Positions 44,423-54,114 of a stretch of DNA of 64,000 nt are shown here, piece after piece (the stretch's first letter is position 1; each line of letters starts with the position of its first letter). Below the pieces are notes generated by a model. That model was not told where the DNA came from, did no database searches, and was given only the letters and a program-made list of their open reading frames with translations. Source of the stretch: Plasmodium relictum. Lineage: Eukaryota; Apicomplexa; Aconoidasida; Haemosporida; Plasmodiidae. The position numbers and the translations under genes were made by a program. The stretch is taken from NCBI RefSeq assembly GCF_900005765.1, contig NC_041686.1, positions 806,001 through 870,000 on the forward strand. Reading direction: 5' to 3'.

Positions 44423-46681
44423 TTATTTTATTATTTGATTTTTCTTGATATTTCTATTATCACATGTAGTTTTGAAAACAAATTGAATGTTAATATATTT
44501 TAGATTAAATTCACTTTTTAGTTTTTTTTTAAAAAATGCTAAATAATTATTTGGTATTTTTTTATATAAGTTTGTGAATATAAGAAAAGTAAGGGGATTA
44601 GTTTTAATTTGTTTTATAAATTTAAAGTGACATTTTGTTTTTTTTATCCATGGAATAGGAAATAATTTAAGAAATTGAATAAGAAATATATTTAATATTG
44701 AAGTAGATATTGTTATATTATTCATTTTATGAATGAAAATTATTTTATTTAACAATGTATTTATATGGTTAATATTATTACTATTTAGAAATATTACAGG
44801 AATATCATTAAATGAGTTTGAAAATGTTTTTAAAAATTCGCTTCTTTTGTTTTCAAAGTCTTTAATAATTAAGTCAATTTTGTTTACGATAAATATAATA
44901 TTTTTTTTTTCTTTTAATAAGTAAAACATCATTTTCTTATCATCTTTATTTAAACTAATTGAATTGTTTTTTACTTCTTTTATATATATGCATATGTCAC
45001 TTTTTCTAATATTACTAAATACTCTATTATTTTCATCTGAAAAATTATCTTCATTTTTAAATTTATGTTGCTTTTTTAAACTACATGTATCTAATATCTC
45101 TATTTTTTTATTTTTATAATAAACACTTAAATCATCATTAATATATTTTCTTTTTCCGAATAATTCTATAACATCATGTTCATTTACGATATTGTTTTTT
45201 AAAATTGATTGAATCAAAGTTGTTTTGCCAGAATTTTTCTCTCCCAATACACATATCTTTATCTCATTATTTGAATCATAATCCATAATATATTTTTTTC
45301 TACTTTTAGTTTTATTTGAATTATCATGATCTGATTCTATAATACTATTAATTTCATTTAAGTTATTTTTATTTTCGTTTTCATCAAATTCGAAAGTATC
45401 ACAGGAATTGTAAAAGTTATTTTTATTTTCTGATTTATTTTGACTATTTATTTTTTCATTTACATGTTTATACTTTTCATTTAAATTTATTAATTCATAT
45501 GGATTAGCATTTTCATTTCTGTTAATAATATTTTTCAAAATTTGAATTTTTTTGTTTTTTAATTTATCAATTACTTTTCTTTTCTCTTCAAAGTTATTAT
45601 TTTGTATTTTTTTAAAAAAATATTCATTTAATTCATTAGGGTTAACATTTTCCTCACCATTATATATATTATCTTCACTATTTATTTCTTTTATATCATC
45701 ACTATTTTTATTAAACAATTCTGAGTTATTTAAACTTTTTTCTTCGTTATTATCGATAATTTCTTTATTTTTTTCGTATAAGTTTTCTTCAGTTATTATT
45801 TTTAAATTTTTGTTCAAAATTTTTGCACTAAAATATTCATTGAATAGTTTTATGTTTGATTTATCTTTTTTTTTTAAATCAACAAACTTATAAAAATAAT
45901 TTCTTGTTTCCTCACTAAGCGAAGGATGAAAAATTCTTATACTTTCATCTATTAAATCATAAATTTCATTATTTTCTTCTAATTTTGTTTCCTTATTTTC
46001 TTCTAATTTCGTTTCCTTATTTTCCATATTGATACTACTCATTTGTGGATCTACTTTGTTCTCAATTTTTTGATCATTTTGCTTTATGCCTTTTTTTATG
46101 ATTTCTATTAAATCATCATTTTTATCATAAGAATCTAAAATGTAAGGATAAAAAATAACATTCTTAAAATTTTCATAAATATCAGGATAATTATATTCTA
46201 CTTTATCACATCTATTCATATTATTGTTATTAAAAATTATTGTAAAAACATTATTTTGATTTTTATAAATGTCATTAATAATTTTATATGATAATATATC
46301 AGATTGCCTTATTTCAAAATGTTTAATACATATTAGTACTAAATTACTATTAGTAATTATGTTAAAGTAACTTTTTATAATGTTATTATTCTCATACTTA
46401 AAATCATATTCTTTAAATTTCCATTTTTCAAATTTTTTTATCATTTGTTCATTTATTCCAATAGTATCTATGATTAAACATTTCCTTTTATCTATTTCAA
46501 AAAAATTTTTATTATTTTCTAATGAGTAATTTTCAACATCGTTTATAATTGATTTTTTATAACTAACTTTTAAATTATCTAATAAATTATTGTGAAATGA
46601 TGATTTGCCACTATTTGATGCCCCTGTTATACTTATTTTGTAACAGAAATGTCTTAATGATTTTTCAAAACAATATTTCAT
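44423..46681 (-). CDS. Der/EngA-type double GTPase, organellar ribosome assembly
   Basis: Single exon, 752 residues. Two Era-like G domains lie in tandem, unique to EngA/Der. Domain 1 begins near residue 15 with ITGASNSGKSS (G1) and has CLIIDTIG (G3); its G4 NKxD is not recognisable (IIFNNNNMNRCD). Domain 2 begins near 473 with ICVLGEKNSGKTTL (G1), EILDTCS (G3) and FIVNKIDLI (G4). The C-terminus (about 675-735) matches the EngA KH-like domain: TNPLTFLIFTNLYKKIPNNY followed by KLKSEFNLKYINIQFVFK. Bacterial Der is about 490 residues, so roughly 250 are an Asn/Glu/Lys insertion between the domains. Der acts in large-subunit ribosome assembly, so a plastid or mitochondrial ribosome role is inferred. 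The N-terminus is short and lacks an obvious signal peptide. Confidence 0.85.
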   Translation of the reverse strand: MKYCFEKSLRHFCYKISITGASNSGKSSFHNNLLDNLKVSYKKSIINDVENYSLENNKNFFEIDKRKCLIIDTIGINEQMIKKFEKWKFKEYDFKYENNNIIKSYFNIITNSNLVLICIKHFEIRQSDILSYKIINDIYKNQNNVFTIIFNNNNMNRCDKVEYNYPDIYENFKNVIFYPYILDSYDKNDDLIEIIKKGIKQNDQKIENKVDPQMSSINMENKETKLEENKETKLEENNEIYDLIDESIRIFHPSLSEETRNYFYKFVDLKKKDKSNIKLFNEYFSAKILNKNLKIITEENLYEKNKEIIDNNEEKSLNNSELFNKNSDDIKEINSEDNIYNGEENVNPNELNEYFFKKIQNNNFEEKRKVIDKLKNKKIQILKNIINRNENANPYELINLNEKYKHVNEKINSQNKSENKNNFYNSCDTFEFDENENKNNLNEINSIIESDHDNSNKTKSRKKYIMDYDSNNEIKICVLGEKNSGKTTLIQSILKNNIVNEHDVIELFGKRKYINDDLSVYYKNKKIEILDTCSLKKQHKFKNEDNFSDENNRVFSNIRKSDICIYIKEVKNNSISLNKDDKKMMFYLLKEKKNIIFIVNKIDLIIKDFENKRSEFLKTFSNSFNDIPVIFLNSNNINHINTLLNKIIFIHKMNNITISTSILNIFLIQFLKLFPIPWIKKTKCHFKFIKQIKTNPLTFLIFTNLYKKIPNNYLAFFKKKLKSEFNLKYINIQFVFKTTCDNRNIKKNQIIK

Positions 46682-47042
46682 AATATAAGTGTAAAAGAAA
46701 GAAGGGAAATGACGAAAAAAAAAAAAAATTTCTGTATAAATTTAATATTAAAAATTCTATGTAAGTGAAAAATTGTAGTATTCATCAAAATATAAAATAC
46801 AAAAAAAAAAAAAAAAGAAAAAAATAAAAAAATTAAAAAAATAAAATAAGAATTTTTTTATATGAAAATTTATAAAGAAAAGTTAATAAAAAAAAAAAAT
46901 ATTCATATTAGAAAAATTAAAATTAATATATATTAAAGATGCAAAAACAAGAAAAGTTAAATATAATATAAAATAAAAAGGAGAATGATAATAAGAGATA
47001 AATGTATATTTTTTTTTTCTAAAGAATATAAATACAATAAAT
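46682..47042. promoter_or_regulatory. Divergent promoter spacer
   Basis: 361 bases between the starts of the Der-like GTPase (minus) and the AAA-like gene (plus). A-rich; it must contain both promoters. No specific motif recognised. Confidence 0.5.
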
Positions 47043-48725
47043 ATGTTTAATCTTTTAAAAAATTTCCATGATTTTATAAAAGAGATAGAATATTTAAAAA
47101 TACAAAATGAATCTAAAAGCATAATAAAGCATAATAGTGGATTAAATAAAAATGATATTTCAACAAATATAAATGAAGAAATAATTAAAGAAAATAAGAA
47201 GATTAATGAAATAAATGCTAATGATATCAAAGAGATTAAATATAATGAGAACATAGATGAAATCTTACAAAATGAAAATAAAAACGACAATTTCATTTTT
47301 CTATTTAGTTCAATTGGTAAAGAATTGTTCATTGATAGTGAAATAATGCAGAAAAATTCTCTGTTGAAAAAGGAGTTAGTAATAAAATTTGAAACCAATT
47401 ATTATATTATTTTAAATAAAAATAAATATGTTTATTCAGTTGTAATAAGAAATAATAAATTAAGCAAAAATAATAAATTAATTTATGTATATTCCTTATG
47501 TGAATATTGTAAACAAAATTATCCTAATAATATAAATTTTTATGTACAATTTAACCTTTTTAAAAAAAAGTTTAGAATACTTAAAATTTCCATTTTAAAT
47601 TTAAATAATGAAATATGGTGTTTCACTTTTTCGAAAAATAATTTGAAAAATAAGTTAGAAATTTTAAATAATTCAAAATCTTTATGTTTTATCTTATTTT
47701 ACAATTTATTAATCAAAGAATACAGGATATATGTAAGTGATATTATTAAAAAATTAAAAAAAAAAAAAAAAAGTATTTTCTTTATAGTTGATAATGAAGA
47801 AGATAAAGATTCATATGAGTGTAAAAAAGAGGAGGAAAATATATATGAAAATAAAAAATCAGATATTTTAATTTATAGTGAATGCAATTATGATACAGTG
47901 TTTTTTAATAAAATTTTTTCTGTTTTTAATTTATTACGAGAAGAAAATGATCCTTTTCTAAAATTTTATAATTTAGAAAATTACACGCGTATTTTTATAT
48001 ATAATTGTGAAAACTTGAATAGAAATAGTTTTATTAACTTTTTAAAGAGTTTTGAAAACTTTCATATTTATTTAATAAACCTAAATACATTATTTGGTAT
48101 ATATTTTAGTGAAACAGAAAAAAATATTTTAAATGTTTTTAAAAAATGCGAGAGAATTTTAAGAAGAGGCAAAAAAAATGTTGCCATTGTTCTTGATGGT
48201 ATAGACATAATTGCAAAAAAAAACACATCAGAAGAAAAAGAAGAATTGTTAGATGAGAATAATGAAAAATTTGATAATAATAATAATAGTAGGATATTAA
48301 CTACATTATTATTATGTTTAGATAGTATTGACAATTGTACAGTAAAAAAAAAAATTGTTCATGAGAAAGAGATAAATCAAAGTATAAAAAGTATTAAAGA
48401 AGGTAAAAAGAATGAAAAAAAAAAAAATAGAAGAAAAAAAAATTTGGTATCATTTTCAGATGATTGTGATAATATTTCTGATGAATCAAAAAGTTCAATT
48501 GTTCATTCTTCTAATAATACAAAAAAAAAGAAAAAATTATCAGAACAAATAACATATGACATTAAAAAATTAGAAAAAATTTACAAAGAAAGATATATTC
48601 GATTAGTAAAGAGAAAAACAAAAAATAATATAAGCGTTATAGTATTAAGTGATTTAAATTTAAATTGTTTTGATATTTCTTTGATAAGAGCTGGTAGATT
48701 TTTTCATTATATAAAATATTCATAG
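47043..48725 (+). CDS. Degenerate AAA-family protein lacking Walker A
   Basis: Single exon, 560 residues. The second half follows the AAA ATPase plan: RIFIYNCENLNRNSFINFL (about 316-334) sits where the Walker A loop should be but has no GxxGxGK[ST]; FSETEKNILNVFKKCERIL matches the G.SE..IR.vF..AR segment; VAIVLDGIDIIAKK (about 380-393) is a Walker B with D-G instead of D-E; ILTTLLLCLDSID matches the helix before sensor 1; ISVIVLSDLNL is the sensor 1 strand; and ISLIRAGRFFHYI matches the Arg-finger segment (LL.pGRfd..i). A charged insert of about 110 residues interrupts the last two parts. The protein stops seven residues after RAGRF, so the AAA lid is missing. It is probably a non-hydrolysing partner or scaffold subunit. 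The family relation (for example Pex1/Pex6/Cdc48-like) is not resolved. Confidence 0.65.
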   Translation: MFNLLKNFHDFIKEIEYLKIQNESKSIIKHNSGLNKNDISTNINEEIIKENKKINEINANDIKEIKYNENIDEILQNENKNDNFIFLFSSIGKELFIDSEIMQKNSLLKKELVIKFETNYYIILNKNKYVYSVVIRNNKLSKNNKLIYVYSLCEYCKQNYPNNINFYVQFNLFKKKFRILKISILNLNNEIWCFTFSKNNLKNKLEILNNSKSLCFILFYNLLIKEYRIYVSDIIKKLKKKKKSIFFIVDNEEDKDSYECKKEEENIYENKKSDILIYSECNYDTVFFNKIFSVFNLLREENDPFLKFYNLENYTRIFIYNCENLNRNSFINFLKSFENFHIYLINLNTLFGIYFSETEKNILNVFKKCERILRRGKKNVAIVLDGIDIIAKKNTSEEKEELLDENNEKFDNNNNSRILTTLLLCLDSIDNCTVKKKIVHEKEINQSIKSIKEGKKNEKKKNRRKKNLVSFSDDCDNISDESKSSIVHSSNNTKKKKKLSEQITYDIKKLEKIYKERYIRLVKRKTKNNISVIVLSDLNLNCFDISLIRAGRFFHYIKYS

Positions 48726-49135
48726 CATTATCTCAGAAATGTTTGCCTTAATATAAGTTACATTTTTTTTTTTTTTTTTTGAATAATAAATTTTAAATAT
48801 TAATTTTGTTTTTTTTTATTTTGTTTTTATTTTTTCTTAACACATTAAATTATTTTTGAATTTTATAAATTATTATTATTATTTTATTTTATTTTATCTT
48901 ATTTTATTATTTTTTTTTGAAATTATTTGATTTGTGAATTATTTTAATATTTCTTTAATTTTTTTTTTTTTTTTCTACTTTAATAATATAAATTACATTA
49001 CATCTTTTTTCCATTTACTTGAAATTGCTTTTTTTTTTTTTTTTTATATATATATATTTTATATTTTTTTTATGATGCTTTTAGAAGTTTCATGTGTTTA
49101 TATTTTTCTCTTTATATTATTCTTTATTTAAAAAA
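48726..49135. other. Spacer without gene
   Basis: 410 bases, T-rich, with several long poly(T) runs. It contains the 3' UTR of the AAA-like gene and the promoter of the YGGT gene. An in-frame ATG at 49094 would prepend 14 residues to the YGGT protein, but I prefer the later start. Confidence 0.6.
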
Positions 49136-50039
49136 ATGTATTTTTATTTGTTGTTATTAATTTTTTTTTTATTAAATGTAAGTATACAAAGTAAAAATAC
49201 TGATTTTTTAAAGTTCAATGCATTTATATACCCAAATAAAAAATATCGTGTTTTAATTAAACATAATAATAATTGTATTTCTAAAAATAAAGCTATCCAA
49301 AACATAACACAACGAAATGTTTTTTTAAAAGAGAATATAAAAGTATAATTAATTATTAAAATAATCTTAAATAATTTTTTAATAATTTCTTTTTCTTCTT
49401 CTTTTGTAGAATATAGCAAGAAATAAAGATATTTTTAAATTAAAATTATTTTCCTCATCATCACTATCGTCAATTTTTAAGTAACAAAAAAAAAAAAAAA
49501 AAAAAAAATTTTATATATATTAAAAATACATAAAAAGAAACAATAAAATATATATGCATACTTACATACATTTTGTTATATAGATTTTTTTTAACAAATA
49601 AAAAAAGTATAAAATTAGCTGCTTTACACTTTATAAGGTATAAAAAAAAAATTTTCATATAATCTTTTTTTTTATCTAAAATTTAATTTTATTAATTTTT
49701 TTTTTTTAAGAATATATAAATTTATAATTTATATAAGATGCTTATTAGAATGGTTACCTCAAATTAATCCTCATTTAAATCCTTTTGTTTTTATTTTTAC
49801 TTTTACAAATAATTATGTTCAATTTTTTCATGTAATTATTTAAAAAAAAATGAAATAAAATAAATAATAAATAGTAAATTATATAAAATATATATATAAA
49901 TATTAATAAATAATAATTGTCTTTTTTTTTTTTTTTTTTTGCATACATATAGAAAATTATTCCTAACGTTTTTGGAATAGATTTGAGTGGGATTTTTTCC
50001 TGGATATTTTTAGAAATGATCGAAAATTTTTTATCTTAG
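49136..50039 (+). CDS. YGGT (Ycf19-like) family membrane protein with apicoplast-type leader, five exons
   Basis: Exons: 49136-49342, 49410-49480, 49584-49637, 49711-49831, 49953-50039; phases join to 179 residues. The N-terminus is a signal peptide (MYFYLLLLIFFLLNVSIQS) followed by a basic, Asn-rich stretch (KKYRVLIKHNNNCISKNK). The last two exons match the YGGT domain: FIIYIRCLLEWLPQINPH (family IRa..SW....NP), NPFVFIFTFTNNYVQFF (P....L..lTdP.l.p.r) and KIIPNVFGIDLSGIFSWIFL (.iiP..gGiDlSPi...i.L). YGGT proteins are found in cyanobacteria and plastids (Ycf19/CCB3) and are linked to membrane-complex or cytochrome assembly and nucleoid distribution. Apicoplast localisation is inferred from the leader and the family's plastid ancestry. 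Confidence 0.82.
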
Positions 50040-50201
50040 AATAAGTTTTTTTGTTTAATAAAATTTATTAATATATTTAAAATAATTTGTCATTCTTGTA
50101 AATAACGAATTTAGTATTATAAAGAAATACTGAATATACTTTTAAAATATTAATATTATAAAGATTGCTTTTAAAATATTACTTGTTTTAAATGAAAAAA
50201 G

Positions 50202-50864
50202 ATGTTTAGATCAAAGGCACATTTCTTAATGCTGGCTAATTTAAAATATTTAGAATTGCAAAAGTTATTATTAAATAGATTTCAAATATTTAAGAATGAA
50301 GAAATAAGAATATTAAAAAAAGAAAATATGAAAATTATTTTATATGAATGGGCTAAGTTTTTAACAGAAGAAAATAAAGATACTAATATAATAAATATCC
50401 CAACAAAAGTATTGAAAAATAAAAAAGTTATTGAAATATTAAAAGATGATACTGATTGCAAATGGCTAGTAAATAAAATAAATATTAAAAATAATAATGA
50501 TGATAACATGAATAAAGTTGAAAATGATGAATTAAAAAAAATCGACAATCTCCATTTTGATGAATATCCTCAATTATTTTATTATGAATACCCACAATTC
50601 CCTTATAATTATTATGATAAAAAAAAGATGACTAACTTATACTCTCTTATAAAGTTTCCTTATAATGATATTTTAAATATTTCTAAAAGAATTAAGAACG
50701 ATGATACGAAAAAGGAAAATGAAATAAAAGAAAAGGAAGAAAAAAGAATAAGTGAATCTATTACTAAAAAGTTAAATGAAAATGAAAATTTGATTAATTA
50801 TTCTAACAATAATTATATTTATGCACCATCAGAAATGGAAACTTCGAAAGAAAATTATCATTAA
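50202..50864 (+). CDS. Unrecognised 220-residue protein
   Basis: Single exon, 220 residues. The first 70 residues are helical and basic (ANLKYLELQKLLLNRFQIFK; ILYEWAKFLTEENKD), possibly a mitochondrial presequence plus helix. A middle motif is Pro/Tyr-rich (FDEYPQLFYYEYPQFPYNYY), which is unusual here. The tail is charged (IKEKEEKRISESITKK). I recognise no family. The gene starts 162 bases after the YGGT stop on the same strand, and its Trp/Pro/Tyr content, untypical of random AT sequence, supports coding. Confidence 0.55.
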   Translation: MFRSKAHFLMLANLKYLELQKLLLNRFQIFKNEEIRILKKENMKIILYEWAKFLTEENKDTNIINIPTKVLKNKKVIEILKDDTDCKWLVNKINIKNNNDDNMNKVENDELKKIDNLHFDEYPQLFYYEYPQFPYNYYDKKKMTNLYSLIKFPYNDILNISKRIKNDDTKKENEIKEKEEKRISESITKKLNENENLINYSNNNYIYAPSEMETSKENYH

Positions 50865-51197
50865 AAGAATTTAGAATAACAAATAAAACTAAAAAGTAAA
50901 AGGATACATATATGTATACAAAAACATATTTCTTACATGAAATTGTGTAATAATTTAAAATATTTAAAAATAATACACGTTTTTAACTTTTATTCAAAAA
51001 ATTTAAAAAAATAAGATTAATAAATTTTATATTAAATAAAGAACATAAATTAAAAAACAAATAAAAAAGAAAAATAAAATAAAAAAAGTAGGGCGTTAAT
51101 TATAAAATATATACATATATATGTAGATAATGATAATCACGAGATTTTTTTTATTAAAATTAAAATCATATAAAGTATTTAAAAGCTATATTTTTTA
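50865..51197. other. Tail-to-tail spacer
   Basis: About 330 bases of A-rich sequence between convergent genes. Nothing coding. Confidence 0.7.
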
Positions 51198-53636
51198 TTA
51201 ATTTTTCTTTTTTTTTTTTAGGTTAAACAAATTTTTAAAAAATAATTTATATTTACGAAAATATAATAATGAGTTTCCTATTATATTTTTTAGTTTTTCT
51301 GTTTTTGTGTTACTTGCTTCTTTTTCTCTTTTTTTTTGTTTTATGAAATAGCTTATATATTTTAAAGCCCTAAAAAAAGGAATAAAATAAATATAATATT
51401 GGGAAAGAGCTCACTGCAATTATAATATTTATATTTATGTATATATATGTATTACACTATTTTATTACCTATCGTTTTTTTTATTTTTTTCATAATAAAT
51501 AGATAAAGGTAATAAGTTTCTCAAATCTCCTTTTTTTAATCCCATTTTATAATAAGAAATAGATAATTTTTCATTATTTTGTTTTTTATATATTTCACCA
51601 ATTTCATATAATACTTTATAATTACCTTGTTTGTATAATAAATTTAAAATTTGCATAATTTTATCTAATTTTATATATTTATCTAATTTATTTTTTTTAT
51701 AAATATAAATTAAGTTATTCTGAGCGACCTCATAACCCTCATATGCGGCTAGCGCATAAGTATAAAAAGCATTCAAGTAATCTTTTTCTAAATAATAATT
51801 CATACCTGTTATATATATAAAAAAAAAAAAAAATCATAGTAACATAAAAATATGTTTTAATAATACAAATATATATATATATTTTATATTTTTAAATAAC
51901 CTTGTCTTATTTTATTTATCCAAAGAGTGCTTTCGGCAATAAATTTATAAGAAAGTGTTGCATTTAAACACGACTGTTTAACTCCTTTTCCAATATCATA
52001 CAATTGAGCTTCTCGGAAATATGCTTGTATATACCCCAAATCAGCTGAATGCTCATATAATTTAAACACAATTTTATAAATGGAATCTGAGATATAACGT
52101 TTCTGAATTGATATATCCAAAATAATTTCAGCTAGAAAAAAAAATGCTTCTCCATAGTCATGATTTGCTGCTTCAATTAGATATTTTAAGGATAAATTTA
52201 AGTTTTTATAATCATCAATGAAATAATAAATATATCCTAAATAACATTTAGATTCTACATCTCCTGCTTCTGCTGCCTACAAAAAAAAAAAGAAAAAAAG
52301 AAAAAAAGAAAAAAAGAAATGTATGTCTATTTAAAAGGCTATATATAAAATTATAAACTATTTTTTTTACTTTTGAAAAATTTTCTATGCTTTTTTTTAT
52401 GTCTCTTTCAGTTCCATTTCCATATAAATATATAATACCTAGTTCTTTAAGAGCTAGTATATTATTTTTTTTTGATGCTTCATTAATATATTGGAATGCT
52501 TTTTTATAATTTTTTTCTTCTTTATATTTTTTCCCTAAGTCATACATAGCCATTACATCTCCTCCTTTAATTTGTTCATTTAAAAATTCTAAAATTTCTT
52601 CTTCATTATTTTGCAAATTGTTTATTTCATTATGAATATTTAAATTTTCAACACTCAAAATATCTAATTCTGATAAGGGAATATTTATATAATCGGAATT
52701 CATGACATTTTCAGCGACTGTTTTATAATAATTTTTTGCTTTATTACAATTTTGCTTTACATTTATTCCATATAAGTATTTATATGCTAAACTTAAAATT
52801 GATGGTGTATAATTTAACAAAGATGCAATGATTTCGTATTCAATAGATTTTTTTATGTAACTTAAATTATTTTGGGAATTATTCATTTTATTTTTTGATT
52901 CTTTTTTGCTATCATTTCTTTTTCTTATTTCGTGGAAATCAAAAAAATAAATAAAACTTAAAAAGTGTAAGGCTGCTGCATTTTTCATTTTTGCTGATTT
53001 ATTTAAATAATATAAGCTTAAACTTAAATTTCTTTTGTAATAAAAAAAATGATTCTTATATCCTATAAAAAATATTTTTCCCAATTCATAAAAAGAGGAA
53101 GATGCTATATCATCTTCAACGTGTGTTAATTCTTTAAAAATTTTTATGCTTTTTTTAATATTTTTCTTTACATTTTTTGAACCGTTTTTTAATTCAACAG
53201 CTAACTTAAATAACTTTTTTCTATTATTTCCATTATTATTATTTTCATTATTATCATCCAAATTATTGTTATAACTGTCTATGTTATTTCTACCACTGTC
53301 ATTATTACTGTTATTATTAAGTAGATCAAAATAATTTATGTCATAATTATTTGAGCTTTTATTATCATCATATATTTGATTATTATAAGTTATATTATTA
53401 CTTTCATTTTCATTTTTAAAAAAATTAGTTACAAATTCTAAGTTATTGTTATTATGTTCATGTATTTTGAGTTCTATCTTATCATCCTTATGTATATCAT
53501 CTTTATTGAACACAAACTTATTTACATCTGGTTTTCTATTAAATAAAAATTTTGTATTATTTGCTATTACATCGTAACAGTATGTTTTATTTATTACGTA
53601 AATAAGAAATATTAAAAACAAAGCAAAAATTCGCAT
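51198..53636 (-). CDS. SEL1-repeat secretory protein, four exons, HRD3/SEL1L-like
   Basis: Exons from the 5' end: 52371-53636, 51901-52276, 51469-51805, 51198-51369; phases join to 716 residues. A signal peptide is clear (MRIFALFLIFLIYVINKTYC). An Asn-rich linker runs to about residue 145. SEL1-like repeats then follow, each about 36 residues with the G/A-x-x-x-A helix pattern: ELGKIFFIGYKN then LSLYYLNKSAKMKNAAALHF; YDLGKKYKEEKNYKKAFQYI; ALKELGIIYLYGNGTERDIK; KCYLGYIYYFIDDYKNLNLS; YDIGKGVKQSCLNATLSYKF; DYLNAFYTYALAAYEGYEVA. No C-terminal membrane anchor is seen; the tail is Lys-rich. SEL1 proteins with signal peptides include HRD3/SEL1L of the ER ubiquitin ligase complex, which is the most likely role, but HRD3 normally has an anchor. 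Confidence 0.75.
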
Positions 53637-54114
53637 GATTCAATAAAATGTTGCTTCAAGAAATTAGTTTGGAAATGTTTACTTTTAAGCTTGAATCATG
53701 ACAAACAAACAAACAAAAAAAAAAAAAAAAAAAAAGGATATATTTAATTGTACGTATCTCTTTATATAAGCTACTTGAGTTTATTATAAAATTAATATTT
53801 AAAAGAAATTTTTTATTTTCATAGTGAAAAAAATAGAATAATAAATTTTTTTTTTTTGTTGGATTAACCAAATTTTAGTTTATTACATTCATGTATTGCG
53901 ATTTTTATTTTTAATTTTTTTATATATTTGAAATAATGAAATGATTCATTTTTTAGAAGTATATTAGAAAAAAAAAAAAAAAAAAAAAACATATCTTTAA
54001 GTATATAAATTACTATAATTTTTTTTGGTTTATAATAGATTGTTTTTTATGAAGAATTTGTTTTAATTTATAATGATAAAAAACTAAATTTTTTTTGTGA
54101 TATAGTACAAAACA
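53637..54114. promoter_or_regulatory. Divergent promoter spacer
   Basis: About 480 bases between the SEL1-repeat gene (minus) and a plus-strand gene, with poly(A) runs near 53718-53735 and 53970-53990. No specific motif recognised; both promoters should lie here. Confidence 0.5.
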
